Positions 50,299 to 59,353 of a stretch of 64,000 nucleotides of DNA are shown piece by piece. Every line of letters begins with the position of its first letter. Positions within the stretch are counted from its first letter, which is position 1. The notes beneath the pieces were generated by a model. That model did no database searches and was not told the origin of the DNA. It saw only the letters and a program-made list of their open reading frames with translations. This DNA is from Prolixibacter denitrificans. Its GTDB lineage: Bacteria > Bacteroidota > Bacteroidia > Bacteroidales > Prolixibacteraceae. The stretch spans positions 1-64,000 of the forward strand of contig NZ_PYGC01000006.1 of assembly GCF_003014495.1 (NCBI RefSeq). Reading direction: 5' to 3'. A program made the translations under genes and the position numbers.

Positions 50299-50976
50299 AT
50301 GAAATGTACATACCCTGTGAGACTTATAGGTTTCTTTATGTTTTTACTGATAACAACAACCGTTCAGGCTGCTGTTCTTGATACTATTCAGGCCCAAACA
50401 TTCGATAAGTCGAGTGACAATTATGAACCCAATATTGACGCGTATAAAAACAGTGAACTTTGGGGCGACTGGTCAATGCCCATTGGTGACCCTAAAGCAT
50501 CTTCAGTTTTAAATCCGGCTGGGGATATTACCTACGGGGTGAAGAATATCGAAGACTATGATTTGAATACTGCCTGGGTTGGAAAGAAAGGAATCGGGGA
50601 TTACCTGGAATTTACATTTAACTTTCCGGAAAACACGGCTTATGCCGGCGCCTACCAGTTTTATGGCATCTGTAATGTATTTAACGGGTATTGTAAATCG
50701 TTGAAGATATGGCAGGCAAATTCGAGAGTTAAGTTGCTTAAGGTGTATTACAATAACACACCCATCTGTTATGTTCTGCTAAAGAATACATGGCAATTTC
50801 AATTTTTCGATATCGGGAAATATTTTATCAACAGAAGAGATCACAAATACATGAATGCTCCATACGAAATCAAGGAGGGAGACGTTTTAAAATTTGAGAT
50901 TGTATCGGTTTATAAGGGAAGCAAATATAAAGACGTCGCCATCTCTGAGTTTTTATGTGAAGGAGCTGGCAATTGA
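50299..50976 (+). CDS. Exported glycan-binding-domain protein
   Basis: A 225-residue protein with a signal peptide (LIGFFMFLLITTTVQA) and a discoidin-like domain of the NADase-type glycan-binding kind: ASSVLNPAGDITYGVKNIED, DYDLNTAWVGKKGIGDYLEF, YQFYGICNVFNGYCKSLKIW. The start is ATG 50299. The product is probably secreted or surface-exposed and binds carbohydrate or cell-wall material. The gene is AT-rich compared with its neighbours. It is followed by a YARHG-domain gene and a small membrane protein; in other bacteria the two domain types can occur in one protein. Confidence 0.75.
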   Translation: MKCTYPVRLIGFFMFLLITTTVQAAVLDTIQAQTFDKSSDNYEPNIDAYKNSELWGDWSMPIGDPKASSVLNPAGDITYGVKNIEDYDLNTAWVGKKGIGDYLEFTFNFPENTAYAGAYQFYGICNVFNGYCKSLKIWQANSRVKLLKVYYNNTPICYVLLKNTWQFQFFDIGKYFINRRDHKYMNAPYEIKEGDVLKFEIVSVYKGSKYKDVAISEFLCEGAGN

Positions 50977-51107
50977 ATATGGAACTGCTGTACCTTTTGA
51001 GACATTGAAATATGTAAAAAAAGAATCGATGATGAATTCTGAATGCGCAAAATCACAAGAAACGAGCAGATAATAAACATGACATTGGGTTCATAAATCG
51101 CATTTTT

Positions 51108-51944
51108 ATGAAAAGACTATTCGGAAAAGGTGTAATCCAAACAATCGTATTTGGTTTATTAATCTTTGCTTCACTGGAAACATTTGCCCAACCTCTGCGA
51201 CCATTGGATACGTTAAGTACTTTTGGAAAATTTAGATCATATTTTCTAAATCATGAGAGTAGTGATGAGGCCATTAATAAGGAAAGGCAAATACCGGTTG
51301 AATTATACCGCAAAGTACTGGGGAATAAGCTCACCAATGAAAAAGTGCCATACGTAGAGGCGTTTAAGATGTTCGACAGGGGCAAAAGTTTCATTTTTAT
51401 TGTTGAGCTGGGATGTCCCGGAGATGCCGGAGGTTATTGCTTTTCATATGTGATGATTTCAACTACGGATGATGGAAAAGTTGAAAACTCAAAATATATT
51501 GGTAGTAGTTGGGGGGACTTAGGAGGCGGAACAAACAGCAGGATTAGTTTGATCAACGATTCATTGCTCGAAGTACAAGATCATGATATCGAAAATGACG
51601 ACGATGGCAATCCAGTGAAAGATACTATTGATGATTATTCTTACTATGTTATAAATAATCACGGATTTCGCCCAGCTAACGTGTCCGAACCATCAGATGG
51701 ACGCCTTTATCCGCAAGCTTCGTTGAGGGTACTTACTTTCTCAGAGTTAAAGCAAATGAACGAGGATGAATTAGATGTTATGCGAAACGAAATCTTTGCT
51801 GATCATGGCTATATATTTAAAACCCAAAAGTGGAAGAGTTATTTTGAGTCACAAAGTTGGTACCGTCCCCGGTTTGATGATGTGACGAATAAATTAAGCG
51901 TTGTGGAGAGAATTAATGTTGAAAGAATATTGAAGACATCATAG
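51108..51944 (+). CDS. Exported YARHG-domain protein
   Basis: A 278-residue protein with a signal peptide (TIVFGLLIFASLETFAQP). A central domain of unknown fold (ELGCPGDAGGYCFSYVMIST, GSSWGDLGGGTNSRISLINDS) is followed by a C-terminal YARHG domain (LTFSELKQMNEDELDVMRNEIFADHGYIF ... WYRPRFD). YARHG is thought to lie outside the membrane, possibly contacting the cell wall. The AT-rich cluster 50299-52355 may be one transfer unit. Enzymatic activity is not apparent. Confidence 0.8.
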   Translation: MKRLFGKGVIQTIVFGLLIFASLETFAQPLRPLDTLSTFGKFRSYFLNHESSDEAINKERQIPVELYRKVLGNKLTNEKVPYVEAFKMFDRGKSFIFIVELGCPGDAGGYCFSYVMISTTDDGKVENSKYIGSSWGDLGGGTNSRISLINDSLLEVQDHDIENDDDGNPVKDTIDDYSYYVINNHGFRPANVSEPSDGRLYPQASLRVLTFSELKQMNEDELDVMRNEIFADHGYIFKTQKWKSYFESQSWYRPRFDDVTNKLSVVERINVERILKTS

Positions 51945-51962
51945 ACAGAATTAAAAATACTT

Positions 51963-52355
51963 ATGAAGTATTTCCTTTTGAAGTGGTATCAGATTGTTTA
52001 TTACTTAAGGAAAGATGAGGCTGGAGCGAAACACAGTGCATACCTTTATTTGAGCGCGTATGTTTCTTTTTTTATACTTTCTGTAATTAATATTGCCGGC
52101 CGGAAAATTGATAGCTCCTTTGGCAGTTATCTGGCAACACCGAATTTCATTATTTGGATGTCTGTTTTTATTCTCGTTCCAGTAGTATTATATGTTCCCT
52201 ATTATCGCAATCTTGATGTTTCCAGAATAAAATCAAGATACCAGGCAAAGGGAAAAATAGCCAGACTCATAATTGATATAATTGTTTATCTCATGATTTT
52301 AGGAATACCTGTATTGACTTTCTTGCTATATTGGTTCGTTGTGGAAATATTTTAG
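51963..52355 (+). CDS. Small membrane protein of unknown function
   Basis: A 130-residue protein with three hydrophobic segments (near residues 31-46 YVSFFILSVINIAG, 62-78 FIIWMSVFILVPVVLYV and 107-128 IIDIIVYLMILGIPVLTFLLYW). It follows the YARHG gene by 18 bp on the same strand, so co-transcription is likely. I do not recognise the family. Confidence 0.65.
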   Translation: MKYFLLKWYQIVYYLRKDEAGAKHSAYLYLSAYVSFFILSVINIAGRKIDSSFGSYLATPNFIIWMSVFILVPVVLYVPYYRNLDVSRIKSRYQAKGKIARLIIDIIVYLMILGIPVLTFLLYWFVVEIF

Positions 52356-52429
52356 ACAAAATCCGAACCGATATTTTCCCTATTTTAGACCACCTTTTTG
52401 TATAAATGACAACCTAAAAGCGATTTTCG

Positions 52430-53536
52430 ATGAGACAAACAGTAACCATCCTGTTGATGATGGCTTTAGCAGTTTTTTCCGGCGGATGCCAGCAGCATAC
52501 CCTGAAGATTTTTACTCCTGATAACGATAATTTCCAATACGCGGGAAGGACCGACCGGCTGAGTGACGGCGATGTGGTATTGATCGGTTCGGCGTCGTCG
52601 GTTACGCTTCGTTTTACCGGCGATTCCTGTAAAGTATCATTGAAAATCGGGAAAAATGGCTCGGATTACAACTACGTGTCCATTGCCGTCGACAGTGTTT
52701 ACCTGACCAAAATGAAGATTGCTTCCGATACCGCTACCTGGTACCATATTCCGGTAACGGGAAAGGCGAAAGAGCACACGGTAACGGTTTACAAATCGAC
52801 CGAATCGATGATAGGAGATATCATCTTCGGCGGTGCTGAGGTCGATAATTTGCTGCTTCCCCCGACGCTTCCCGAAAAGAAGATCGAATTCATCGGCAAC
52901 TCCATTACCTGCGGCGTGGGCATCGACTGGAAACTGATTCCATGCGGCAGCGGTGAGTACCAGGATCAACACAATTCGTACTGGGCTTATGGCCCGCGAG
53001 TGGCACGTGCATTGCGTACCCAGTTTATGCTGAGCTCGGTTTCCGGTATCGGGATTTACCGCACCTGGAACATGACCGGCCCGTCGATGCCGGAAGTGTA
53101 TGGCAATCGCTACCTGAATACCGACAGCACCAGGCGCTGGGATTTCTCCCGCTTCCGGCCTGATGTGGTGAGCATTTGCCTGGGCACGAACGATATGTCG
53201 GAGGGGGATACCATCCACGCGCGGAAGCCGTTTAACCCGGAGATGTTTGTTAGCCATTACATTTCCTTCGTTGATACGATTTACAAATACTATCCCGACG
53301 TACAGATAGCCCTGCTCAACAGCCCGATTCTGGATTCAACAAAAAATGCAGTGTTAATGAATTGCCTGCACAAGGTCGCTGGTCATTTCAACGAAAAGCC
53401 GGTAGCCCAATCCATCCGTGTTTTTGAGTTTCACGATATTCAGGGCCACGGTTGTGCCGGTCACCCCGACAAAGATGACCAGGCGAAGATGGCTGATGAA
53501 CTGGTGCCGTTCTTTAGGAAACTGCTGAATGAATAA
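52430..53536 (+). CDS. CE2-like SGNH acetylesterase lipoprotein
   Basis: A 368-residue lipoprotein (lipobox AVFSGGCQQ, acylated Cys20). The first ~135 residues form a beta-rich jelly-roll-like domain. An SGNH esterase core follows: nucleophile in EFIGNSITCG, LGTND block and His in GCAGHPDKDD. This two-domain order matches carbohydrate esterase family 2 acetyl-xylan/glucomannan esterases. It probably removes acetyl groups from plant or algal polysaccharides. GC and codon use return to the window norm here, unlike the preceding three genes. It is separated from those by a short gap. Confidence 0.85.
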   Translation: MRQTVTILLMMALAVFSGGCQQHTLKIFTPDNDNFQYAGRTDRLSDGDVVLIGSASSVTLRFTGDSCKVSLKIGKNGSDYNYVSIAVDSVYLTKMKIASDTATWYHIPVTGKAKEHTVTVYKSTESMIGDIIFGGAEVDNLLLPPTLPEKKIEFIGNSITCGVGIDWKLIPCGSGEYQDQHNSYWAYGPRVARALRTQFMLSSVSGIGIYRTWNMTGPSMPEVYGNRYLNTDSTRRWDFSRFRPDVVSICLGTNDMSEGDTIHARKPFNPEMFVSHYISFVDTIYKYYPDVQIALLNSPILDSTKNAVLMNCLHKVAGHFNEKPVAQSIRVFEFHDIQGHGCAGHPDKDDQAKMADELVPFFRKLLNE

Positions 53537-53830
53537 GTGGGGCTTGTGCCAGCCCTTCAGGCTGGGGGATTCTGGTTGGTTCGTTCTCTTGGGGCGATAC
53601 CCCAAGCTATGGCGCAGGAGCCCTTCAGGCTCCGGTATTGCCGATTGGGGGCGTTTTTCAATCAATTAATAGCATTGCTCCAAACAGGCTGAAAGCCTGA
53701 AATTCCAAAGCTGGGGGCAACGCCCCCTGTAAAAAGGCAGAAAAAATGACAGAAGCCTGAAGGGCTTCCACAATATTCAACGACAAAAAAAGGGGGCAAA
53801 GCCCCCTGAGATATATAAACGTATTCACAC
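53537..53830. repeat. REP-like hairpin array (right locus)
   Basis: At least eight short palindromes alternate between a CCTTCAGG type (CAGCCCTTCAGGCTGG, GGAGCCCTTCAGGCTCC, AGGCTGAAAGCCT, GAAGCCTGAAGGGCTTC) and a GGGGG-type (GGGGCGATACCCC, GGGGGCAACGCCCCC, GGGGGCAAAGCCCCC). They are non-coding. The same two classes are at 2164-2288. Confidence 0.7.
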
Positions 53831-53837
53831 GTTAACG

Positions 53838-53865
53838 GGAGGCTGGCGGGCCTCCTTTATTTTTG
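53838..53865 (+). terminator. Hairpin before the fbp stop codon
   Basis: GGAGGC-tggcgg-GCCTCC followed by TTTATTTTT on the plus strand. On the minus strand it sits directly after the FBPase stop but lacks a T run. Confidence 0.55.
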
Positions 53866-55845
53866 TCAGAAACGTTCCTTAATCAAACCACGTTTGTAAG
53901 CGGCGAGGAGTTTATGTAAATCCTCGATTTGCGCCAGCAAGCTTTTACCGATATCGGTCTCTTTAACGCGCATACGCTGGGCACTGGCCTCGATGTAAAT
54001 CCGCTTCGAGATGATGTCTTTCTCTTCGAGGATGGCCGTTTGCCGCGAATCGAAGTGTTCGTGTTCCACCAGCACCAAACCATACGAGTTGTAGATAAGT
54101 GTGTAGCCCGAAACCCCCGTCACTTTCTGGTACGGTTTCGACATGCCACCGTCGATAACGAAAAGTTTACCTCCGGCTTTGATGGGTGTTTCGCCTTTCT
54201 TCACCTGCACCGGCACATGGCCGTTGATGATGTGCGAATTGGGGCCGCCAATGCCGAACTCATTCAGGATTTTATCGCAGTATGTTTCATCGTCGTAAAC
54301 CAGCGAGTAGTAGGAATTCTTTCCTTCGGCATGGGTCTCTTTCTCGGCCAGGAAATAGCGCTCGAACGTTGCCATTTTCGTTTTCCCGAAAAGGGGAGAA
54401 GAAGCACCGCACCATAGGTACCACATGTAATCGCTGATGGGTTCGTACTTCCGTTGAAAGCGGAATTGGTAAGCCTTGCGGGCCATCCGGTCGAAATGAT
54501 CACAAAGAGCCTTGCCGGAATATGCCGTCCCTTCAATTTCCAGTGACTGAAATTCACCTTTTTTCGTCATGGGAATACATCCATGATACATCAGGTTATC
54601 GTTAAAGGTGAGGTACATGCTACCGTGCGAGAACAGGAAGGCAATGTGTTTTTGCAAACGGTTGGCATTTTTAATGCTATTGGCCAGTTTGTCGATGACC
54701 GCTGCTTCTTCCTCGTTTAGCTGGTAGGGATTTTTCGGATCGATGGTCGGGAAGTTCTTGTCGAGCAACTCGTAGGTTTTGTTCCCAATTTTGATGGTCC
54801 CTTTCTCGTAATCGACTTTGTCGAGCAACAACCGGTCGCGCATGTTGAATTGTGGGTTGCGCTCGATGATTTGCCCTTCCAGTTTAAACTGAATGATGGA
54901 AATCGCCTTGTGCATCTTCTTCACCAGGTCCTTGTCTTTCCCTTTGTCGAGCACCAGTGGAATGAACTTCTCACACGGGTCGTTGTCGTACGAGTGAAGC
55001 GCCAGCGTGGCCAGCGGCATCATATTGATTCCGTAGGCATCTTCCAGCGTATCGATGTTGTTGTACCGGAGCGAAATCCTGATCATGTTGGCAATCAGCG
55101 CCCGGTTGCCCGATGCGGCTCCCATCCACAACATGTCGTGATTACCCCACTGGATGTCTATGGAGTGATAATTCAGGATACGGTCCATCACTTTTTCGGG
55201 CGATGGTCCCCGGTCGAAAATATCGCCGATAACGTGAAGACGGTCGATGAGGAGTCGCTGAATGAATCGGCAAATGGCGATGATAAATGCATCGGCCCGG
55301 TCGATGTGGATGATGGTGCTGATAATGCCTTCGAAGTATTTTTCTTTGTCCTCACCACTCTCGTTCAAGAGCTCGTCGATGATGTAGGCGAAATCGGGCG
55401 GCATGGCTTTTCGCACTTTCGAGCGGGTGTATTTCGATGCAGCAGCCCGGGCAACCACTACCAGACGACGCAAGGTAACCGTAAACCACTCTTCCGGATT
55501 TTCTTCCTCTTTCAGTACCAAATCCATTTTTTCTTCCGGGTAATAAATTAACGTGGCCAGTATCTTCTTGTCCTTTTCCCGGATATTCTTGCCGAATACG
55601 TCGTCGATTTTCTTGCGAACCACACCCGATGCGTTGGCCAGGGCATGACTGAAGGTTTCGTATTCGCCGTGAATGTCGCTCAAAAAATGTTCGGTTCCTT
55701 TCGGAAGATTGAGGATGGCCTCGAGGTTGATGACCTCGGTGCTGGCAGATTGGATGTTTTGGAAGCGGTCGGATAGCAGGCGCAGGTATTTGATTTCGTC
55801 CTGCAGTTCTTCTCTTGAAAAGGAGAGATTGTCGTTATTACTCAT
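53866..55845 (-). CDS. fbp: Fructose-1,6-bisphosphatase, class III
   Basis: A 659-residue metallophosphatase-type FBPase (Firmicutes/Bacteroidota class III). N-terminal EELQDEIKYLRLLSDRFQNIQ, metal-site HFLSDIHGEYETF, VIGDIFDRGPSPEKVM, WGNHDMLWMGAASG, and C-terminal NGHVPVQVKKGETP. It removes the 1-phosphate in gluconeogenesis. The start at 55845 (SNNDNLSFSR) is preferred; the longer frame to 55989 adds unrelated residues. A gluconeogenic role together with malic enzyme (59354) fits growth on acids. Confidence 0.93.
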   Translation of the reverse strand: MSNNDNLSFSREELQDEIKYLRLLSDRFQNIQSASTEVINLEAILNLPKGTEHFLSDIHGEYETFSHALANASGVVRKKIDDVFGKNIREKDKKILATLIYYPEEKMDLVLKEEENPEEWFTVTLRRLVVVARAAASKYTRSKVRKAMPPDFAYIIDELLNESGEDKEKYFEGIISTIIHIDRADAFIIAICRFIQRLLIDRLHVIGDIFDRGPSPEKVMDRILNYHSIDIQWGNHDMLWMGAASGNRALIANMIRISLRYNNIDTLEDAYGINMMPLATLALHSYDNDPCEKFIPLVLDKGKDKDLVKKMHKAISIIQFKLEGQIIERNPQFNMRDRLLLDKVDYEKGTIKIGNKTYELLDKNFPTIDPKNPYQLNEEEAAVIDKLANSIKNANRLQKHIAFLFSHGSMYLTFNDNLMYHGCIPMTKKGEFQSLEIEGTAYSGKALCDHFDRMARKAYQFRFQRKYEPISDYMWYLWCGASSPLFGKTKMATFERYFLAEKETHAEGKNSYYSLVYDDETYCDKILNEFGIGGPNSHIINGHVPVQVKKGETPIKAGGKLFVIDGGMSKPYQKVTGVSGYTLIYNSYGLVLVEHEHFDSRQTAILEEKDIISKRIYIEASAQRMRVKETDIGKSLLAQIEDLHKLLAAYKRGLIKERF

Positions 55846-56087
55846 TACTTGCGATTTGAAGTCTGTTAACAAAATAACAACCATCCGGCAAGCTGAAAGA
55901 TGACAAATGCCATTAAAATGCACCGGCAAGGTTGTTTGATAACATGCAAACGCATGAAACCCTTCGAAAGTTGAGGTGTTGCCCAACACCTCGGAGCCTT
56001 CGACGAATGTTGGTGAGAATATTTTGTTAATTTTACTTTGGCCGGATACTATTATCGTTGAGTCTATCCATGTTAAATAATGTGAGG

Positions 56088-56519
56088 ATGAATAAATTAC
56101 TATTTCCGTTGTTAGTTGTATTTTTTATTGGAGTTATTTTCGTTGTTCAAATGAACTCGAGGAAAAGTAATGAAGAACGAGAAAGCTTAGCTTTGCACGG
56201 TGGTTTTGCAATCGGAGTATTTGAGGGAAGAGTTGCGTCAAATACAACTACGTCGTCGATATCATTTAGTTATATCATCGATTCTCACGAATATAGAGGA
56301 GGTGATACTCGTTGCATGCAAGATTCTCGAAAAGCAGCACTTGCATTTACAGATCCAGATTTAGCCAAATCTGGAGATAGATTTCTTGTATTATATAATA
56401 TGGAAACTCCTAAGAAAGCAATTATCAGGTTAGATTATCCAATCAAGGACAGCACCTCTTTTAAACAATATGTGAGAGAGTTTGAGGAAATGAGGAAGAA
56501 GAAAGCAACTGGTGATTGA
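56088..56519 (+). CDS. Small single-pass membrane protein, tandem paralogue 1
   Basis: A 143-residue protein with one N-terminal membrane anchor (NKLLFPLLVVFFIGVIFVVQM) and a ~110-residue outer domain. It ends in RFLVLYNMETPKKAIIRLDYPIKDSTSFKQYVREFEEM. That tail is clearly related to the next gene (LVVYYNKNPQKSRMLFEYPIKDSIDFERSVKEFEK). The AT-rich base composition contrasts with the FBPase gene before it. It resembles small DUF3592-like envelope proteins in outline only. Function unknown; start ATG 56088 chosen. Confidence 0.7.
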   Translation: MNKLLFPLLVVFFIGVIFVVQMNSRKSNEERESLALHGGFAIGVFEGRVASNTTTSSISFSYIIDSHEYRGGDTRCMQDSRKAALAFTDPDLAKSGDRFLVLYNMETPKKAIIRLDYPIKDSTSFKQYVREFEEMRKKKATGD

Positions 56520-56570
56520 TAACAAAGCTTGCTTACTTTAAAATAATAGGCTAAAAATCAAGATTTCGAA

Positions 56571-57524
56571 GTGAAAAGAAATAAATCTACAAAGAAGGAA
56601 CTGACAAAGTTTATTATTGCGGTACTATGTATTGCGGGATTCTTCTTGCTGAAAGGAGTTTCCAGGAACGAAACAAAATATATCTTTAACAATGCTGATT
56701 TTTCAATTGGTAAATTAATCGAATATAGTAAGGGAAGCGGTACCGTAATTACTCCGAATAACGTCGTTAATGAACCTGGAAATCCACCCTTTGTTAAGTT
56801 TAAGTATGCTGTTAAAAATATTGAATACGTGAATAGATATGATGCAAACACATATAATATTCCCGGTAATATAATAGTGGAAGGAAAGGAGTATCTTGTT
56901 GTTTACTACAATAAAAATCCTCAGAAAAGCAGGATGCTATTTGAATATCCGATAAAAGACAGCATCGATTTTGAAAGGTCTGTAAAAGAGTTTGAGAAAA
57001 CAAGGAAATATAGGCTCGGAGGCGGAGGGATTAAAAGTCAGCAAATGAACAGCAAAGCTCTAAGTTTTCATATCCGTATTGATTCGACCTTTTTGGCATC
57101 CTATACCGTTGACAGTTTGCCTCAAGTAAAGGATGTAAAGCCAGTAATATATGGAGGGAAAGAAAGTGTCTATGAGTTAGTAAAGAAGGTTGCTGAATAC
57201 TATGAATACAGAAAATTTATTGTGAATGATAAAGTTCTAGGCAAAATACTTCTTGTTAATATTCCGATGAATCTCGACGGGGAACTAAAATTTGTAGTTC
57301 TGGCAAGCTATGACAAATCAGGGAACCCCATAGATGCTATCAGGCTGGGAAAATTAGAACAAGTGTCTGATGTATATTATTTGGAAACAGCCTCTATTGC
57401 AAATAATGAAGTCGTCAGAAATATTCATTTTGATGGATATGATGCCGAAGCTGGTGATTTTGTTACTCGGTACACCAGCGAGAAATACACGCTCCAAGAG
57501 AATGGAATAATTAAGAAAGAGTAA
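56571..57524 (+). CDS. Membrane-anchored protein, tandem paralogue 2 with extra domain
   Basis: A 317-residue protein from a GTG start. One membrane anchor (FIIAVLCIAGFFLLKGV) is followed by a domain related to paralogue 1, up to residue ~145 (YPIKDSIDFERSVKEFEKTRKYR). A second, unrelated C-terminal domain (about 150-317) has regularly spaced strands such as LSFHIRIDSTFLASYTVD and NIHFDGYDAEAGDFVTRY. The outer domain may bind a ligand or partner. The gene stands 51 bp after paralogue 1 and 19 bp before paralogue 3. No signature of a known family is visible. Confidence 0.65.
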   Translation: MKRNKSTKKELTKFIIAVLCIAGFFLLKGVSRNETKYIFNNADFSIGKLIEYSKGSGTVITPNNVVNEPGNPPFVKFKYAVKNIEYVNRYDANTYNIPGNIIVEGKEYLVVYYNKNPQKSRMLFEYPIKDSIDFERSVKEFEKTRKYRLGGGGIKSQQMNSKALSFHIRIDSTFLASYTVDSLPQVKDVKPVIYGGKESVYELVKKVAEYYEYRKFIVNDKVLGKILLVNIPMNLDGELKFVVLASYDKSGNPIDAIRLGKLEQVSDVYYLETASIANNEVVRNIHFDGYDAEAGDFVTRYTSEKYTLQENGIIKKE

Positions 57525-57543
57525 ATATCGATCCAATGGAAGA

Positions 57544-57963
57544 ATGTGTCAAGCGATGAAGAGAAGAGAGAAGTTAAGAGTCATCATTTTTTTACTCATC
57601 CCGATGAGTATATTCATCATTCCTGTTGTCCTGACCTTGAAGGAACGACCATTGAAAGAAAGATTGGAGAAAGAAGGCGTTTATACAATTGGCCATGCGT
57701 ATCAAGGGAAATATATTAACTCCCGATACAATGTTAATTTCCGATATAGAGTGGGAGACAGTACGTTTATATCAGATTATGTGAGATTCAAAGTTGGCTT
57801 GCGTATACCTGAAGGATTACCTGTATATATCAAATATTTAGCGAATGAGCCAGATGTACATATGGTCGATAGAGACTCTATTGTTCCATTAAATGACAGC
57901 ATACAAGTAAAATACGAAGATAAAATGGTTGGTGGTTGGACATTTAAATTACTCAAGAGGTAG
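57544..57963 (+). CDS. Small single-pass membrane protein, tandem paralogue 3
   Basis: A 139-residue protein (135 from the second ATG, 57556) with a basic N-terminus, a membrane segment (VIIFLLIPMSIFIIPVVLTL) and an outer domain with EGVYTIGHAYQGKYINSRYNVNFRYRVGDSTFISDYVRF. The overall order (anchor, glycine-turn, YxxxYxxGD, IPEGLPVYIKYLANEPD) parallels paralogues 1 and 2, although sequence identity is low. Terminator 15 bases after the stop closes the cluster. Confidence 0.65.
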   Translation: MCQAMKRREKLRVIIFLLIPMSIFIIPVVLTLKERPLKERLEKEGVYTIGHAYQGKYINSRYNVNFRYRVGDSTFISDYVRFKVGLRIPEGLPVYIKYLANEPDVHMVDRDSIVPLNDSIQVKYEDKMVGGWTFKLLKR

Positions 57964-57978
57964 ATAAAGATATTTAAG

Positions 57979-58003
57979 AAAGCCCGGCAAACACCGGGCT
58001 TTT
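57979..58003 (+). terminator. Terminator between paralogue 3 and DUF4199 gene
   Basis: AAAGCCCGG/CCGGGCTTT, 9-bp perfect stem, 6-base loop; works for both convergent genes. Confidence 0.85.
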
Positions 58004-58027
58004 CCATGTTCGTTTGTCCGTATCTTT

Positions 58028-58531
58028 TTACGCCACCTCAGCCGCCTCCGGCTTGTTATTCTTCCGGGTAAAGAGTGCCACAATGGCCGTGGTGATGAGT
58101 CCCATGATGGGGGCGCCAATCAATCCCTGGATGATGTAGCTTTTCAGACTGTAGTAGGTTTCGGCTGCTTCCTGCGTTAGTTTGCCACTACTCACTGCAT
58201 ATTCGGTGGCATTCCGGAAGTAGTCCGGAGAAATCACCGTACATATGATGTACTGGGTCAGCGGACTCAGGATGGTCACAATCACGGTGATGATAACTCC
58301 GCTGATGAATCCCTGCCCGTAGGTCATAAATCCGCCGTAATGATTTTTGCGCTTGTCGAGCAGCGCAACGACATACACAGCGATGGCCGGAATAGCAAAA
58401 AAGTTGGTGAACATGGCATGTTTGTCGATGTTTTCACTGTGTAAGCCGGCTACGCGCTCCAGCAACATCCACAACAGTTGGATAATGACGAATATAAGTG
58501 CCCATTTGATTTCGATGCCAATGTTTTTCAT
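58028..58531 (-). CDS. DUF4199 membrane protein
   Basis: A 167-residue polytopic protein with four hydrophobic segments (IEIKWALIFVIIQLLWMLL, NFFAIPAIAVYVVALLD, GFISGVIITVIVTILSPLTQY and GAPIMGLITTAIVALF). The KRKNHYGGFMTYGQGFISG loop is the family signature. Bacteroidota-restricted, function unknown. Followed downstream (plus direction) by the flavodoxin-domain gene on the same strand. Confidence 0.82.
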   Translation of the reverse strand: MKNIGIEIKWALIFVIIQLLWMLLERVAGLHSENIDKHAMFTNFFAIPAIAVYVVALLDKRKNHYGGFMTYGQGFISGVIITVIVTILSPLTQYIICTVISPDYFRNATEYAVSSGKLTQEAAETYYSLKSYIIQGLIGAPIMGLITTAIVALFTRKNNKPEAAEVA

Positions 58532-58654
58532 AAGTTCTGTTAGTTTAGGTGGTTAGGCAAATGCGATTCATTTCACCTAAAGTTATCCTTTTTTTGGCAA
58601 AGAAAACAGGAGCCCGGTTCTGGTAATGGGCTGTGATGAACGTAATATTGCTTT

Positions 58655-59131
58655 TCAGCCCTGCAAACGACTCACGAAAGCATCGATGGCTTCCTCGTCG
58701 ATTTCCGAAACGGAATGGTCAGTTTTCGAGATTTTCTTTACAATGAATCGTTCCAGAAAATTCATCCGTTCGAAGACAAACTCGCCGCCCATAATTCCTG
58801 TGGCTTTAGCGTGGGTTTTTAATTCTTCCGGAAAGGCATCTTCGAATTCTTTTTCCTGTAACTCGCGGTCCATGCAGCAGATGAATAATCCCACCTCTTT
58901 TTGCTGAAGGTCATCGAGGCGTTCTTTACAGAAGTTTTTAACCTGCTTTTGAATCGCCCCTGCATGAATGGACCCGCCCACAATAATGCGTCCAAAATCC
59001 CGCAGATCCGGTTTCGGGTATTTCTTCAGGTTGATGAGTGTTACTTCGTCGGCGCTCAGCTTTTGAGCCATGGTGCGGGAAACGGTATCTGTGGTACCGT
59101 GTTTGGTTCGATAGATAATGGCAGTTTTCAT
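58655..59131 (-). CDS. Flavodoxin-domain protein, HemG-like
   Basis: A 158-residue flavoprotein fold: FMN phosphate loop YRTKHGTTDTVSRTMA at residues 7-22, GGSIHAGAIQKQVKNF and ICCMDRELQEKEF. This is the flavodoxin_5 branch that includes menaquinone-dependent protoporphyrinogen oxidase (HemG), but many members have other roles. No heme gene is near, so the function is open. Confidence 0.82.
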   Translation of the reverse strand: MKTAIIYRTKHGTTDTVSRTMAQKLSADEVTLINLKKYPKPDLRDFGRIIVGGSIHAGAIQKQVKNFCKERLDDLQQKEVGLFICCMDRELQEKEFEDAFPEELKTHAKATGIMGGEFVFERMNFLERFIVKKISKTDHSVSEIDEEAIDAFVSRLQG

Positions 59132-59280
59132 ACGTTAGTTTGTATCAGAATAAATCAACAAAAGGTCTGCTCATGTGCAGATTTTCAATGTATAAAGTTA
59201 GGAATTGTTGAAATTCAATGCGGCCATATCAAGAACAGAAATTCCCGGTTTTTGGAAATTTGTATTGGGTAAAAACAATT

Positions 59281-59315
59281 AAAAAAGCCGAAACAGATAT
59301 TCGTTCTGTTCCGGC
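59281..59315 (-). terminator. Terminator after maeB
   Basis: GCCGAAACAGA pairs with TCTGTTCCGGC (one mismatch); the minus-strand side ends in six T. Confidence 0.8.
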
Positions 59316-59353
59316 CGTTTTAATATGTTGGTAATGGTGCTTAGCTCGCTGAA

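Noticed and set aside
54850-55551. 233-codon forward frame inside the FBPase gene
   Set aside because: It is antisense to a class III FBPase whose metal motifs are intact.
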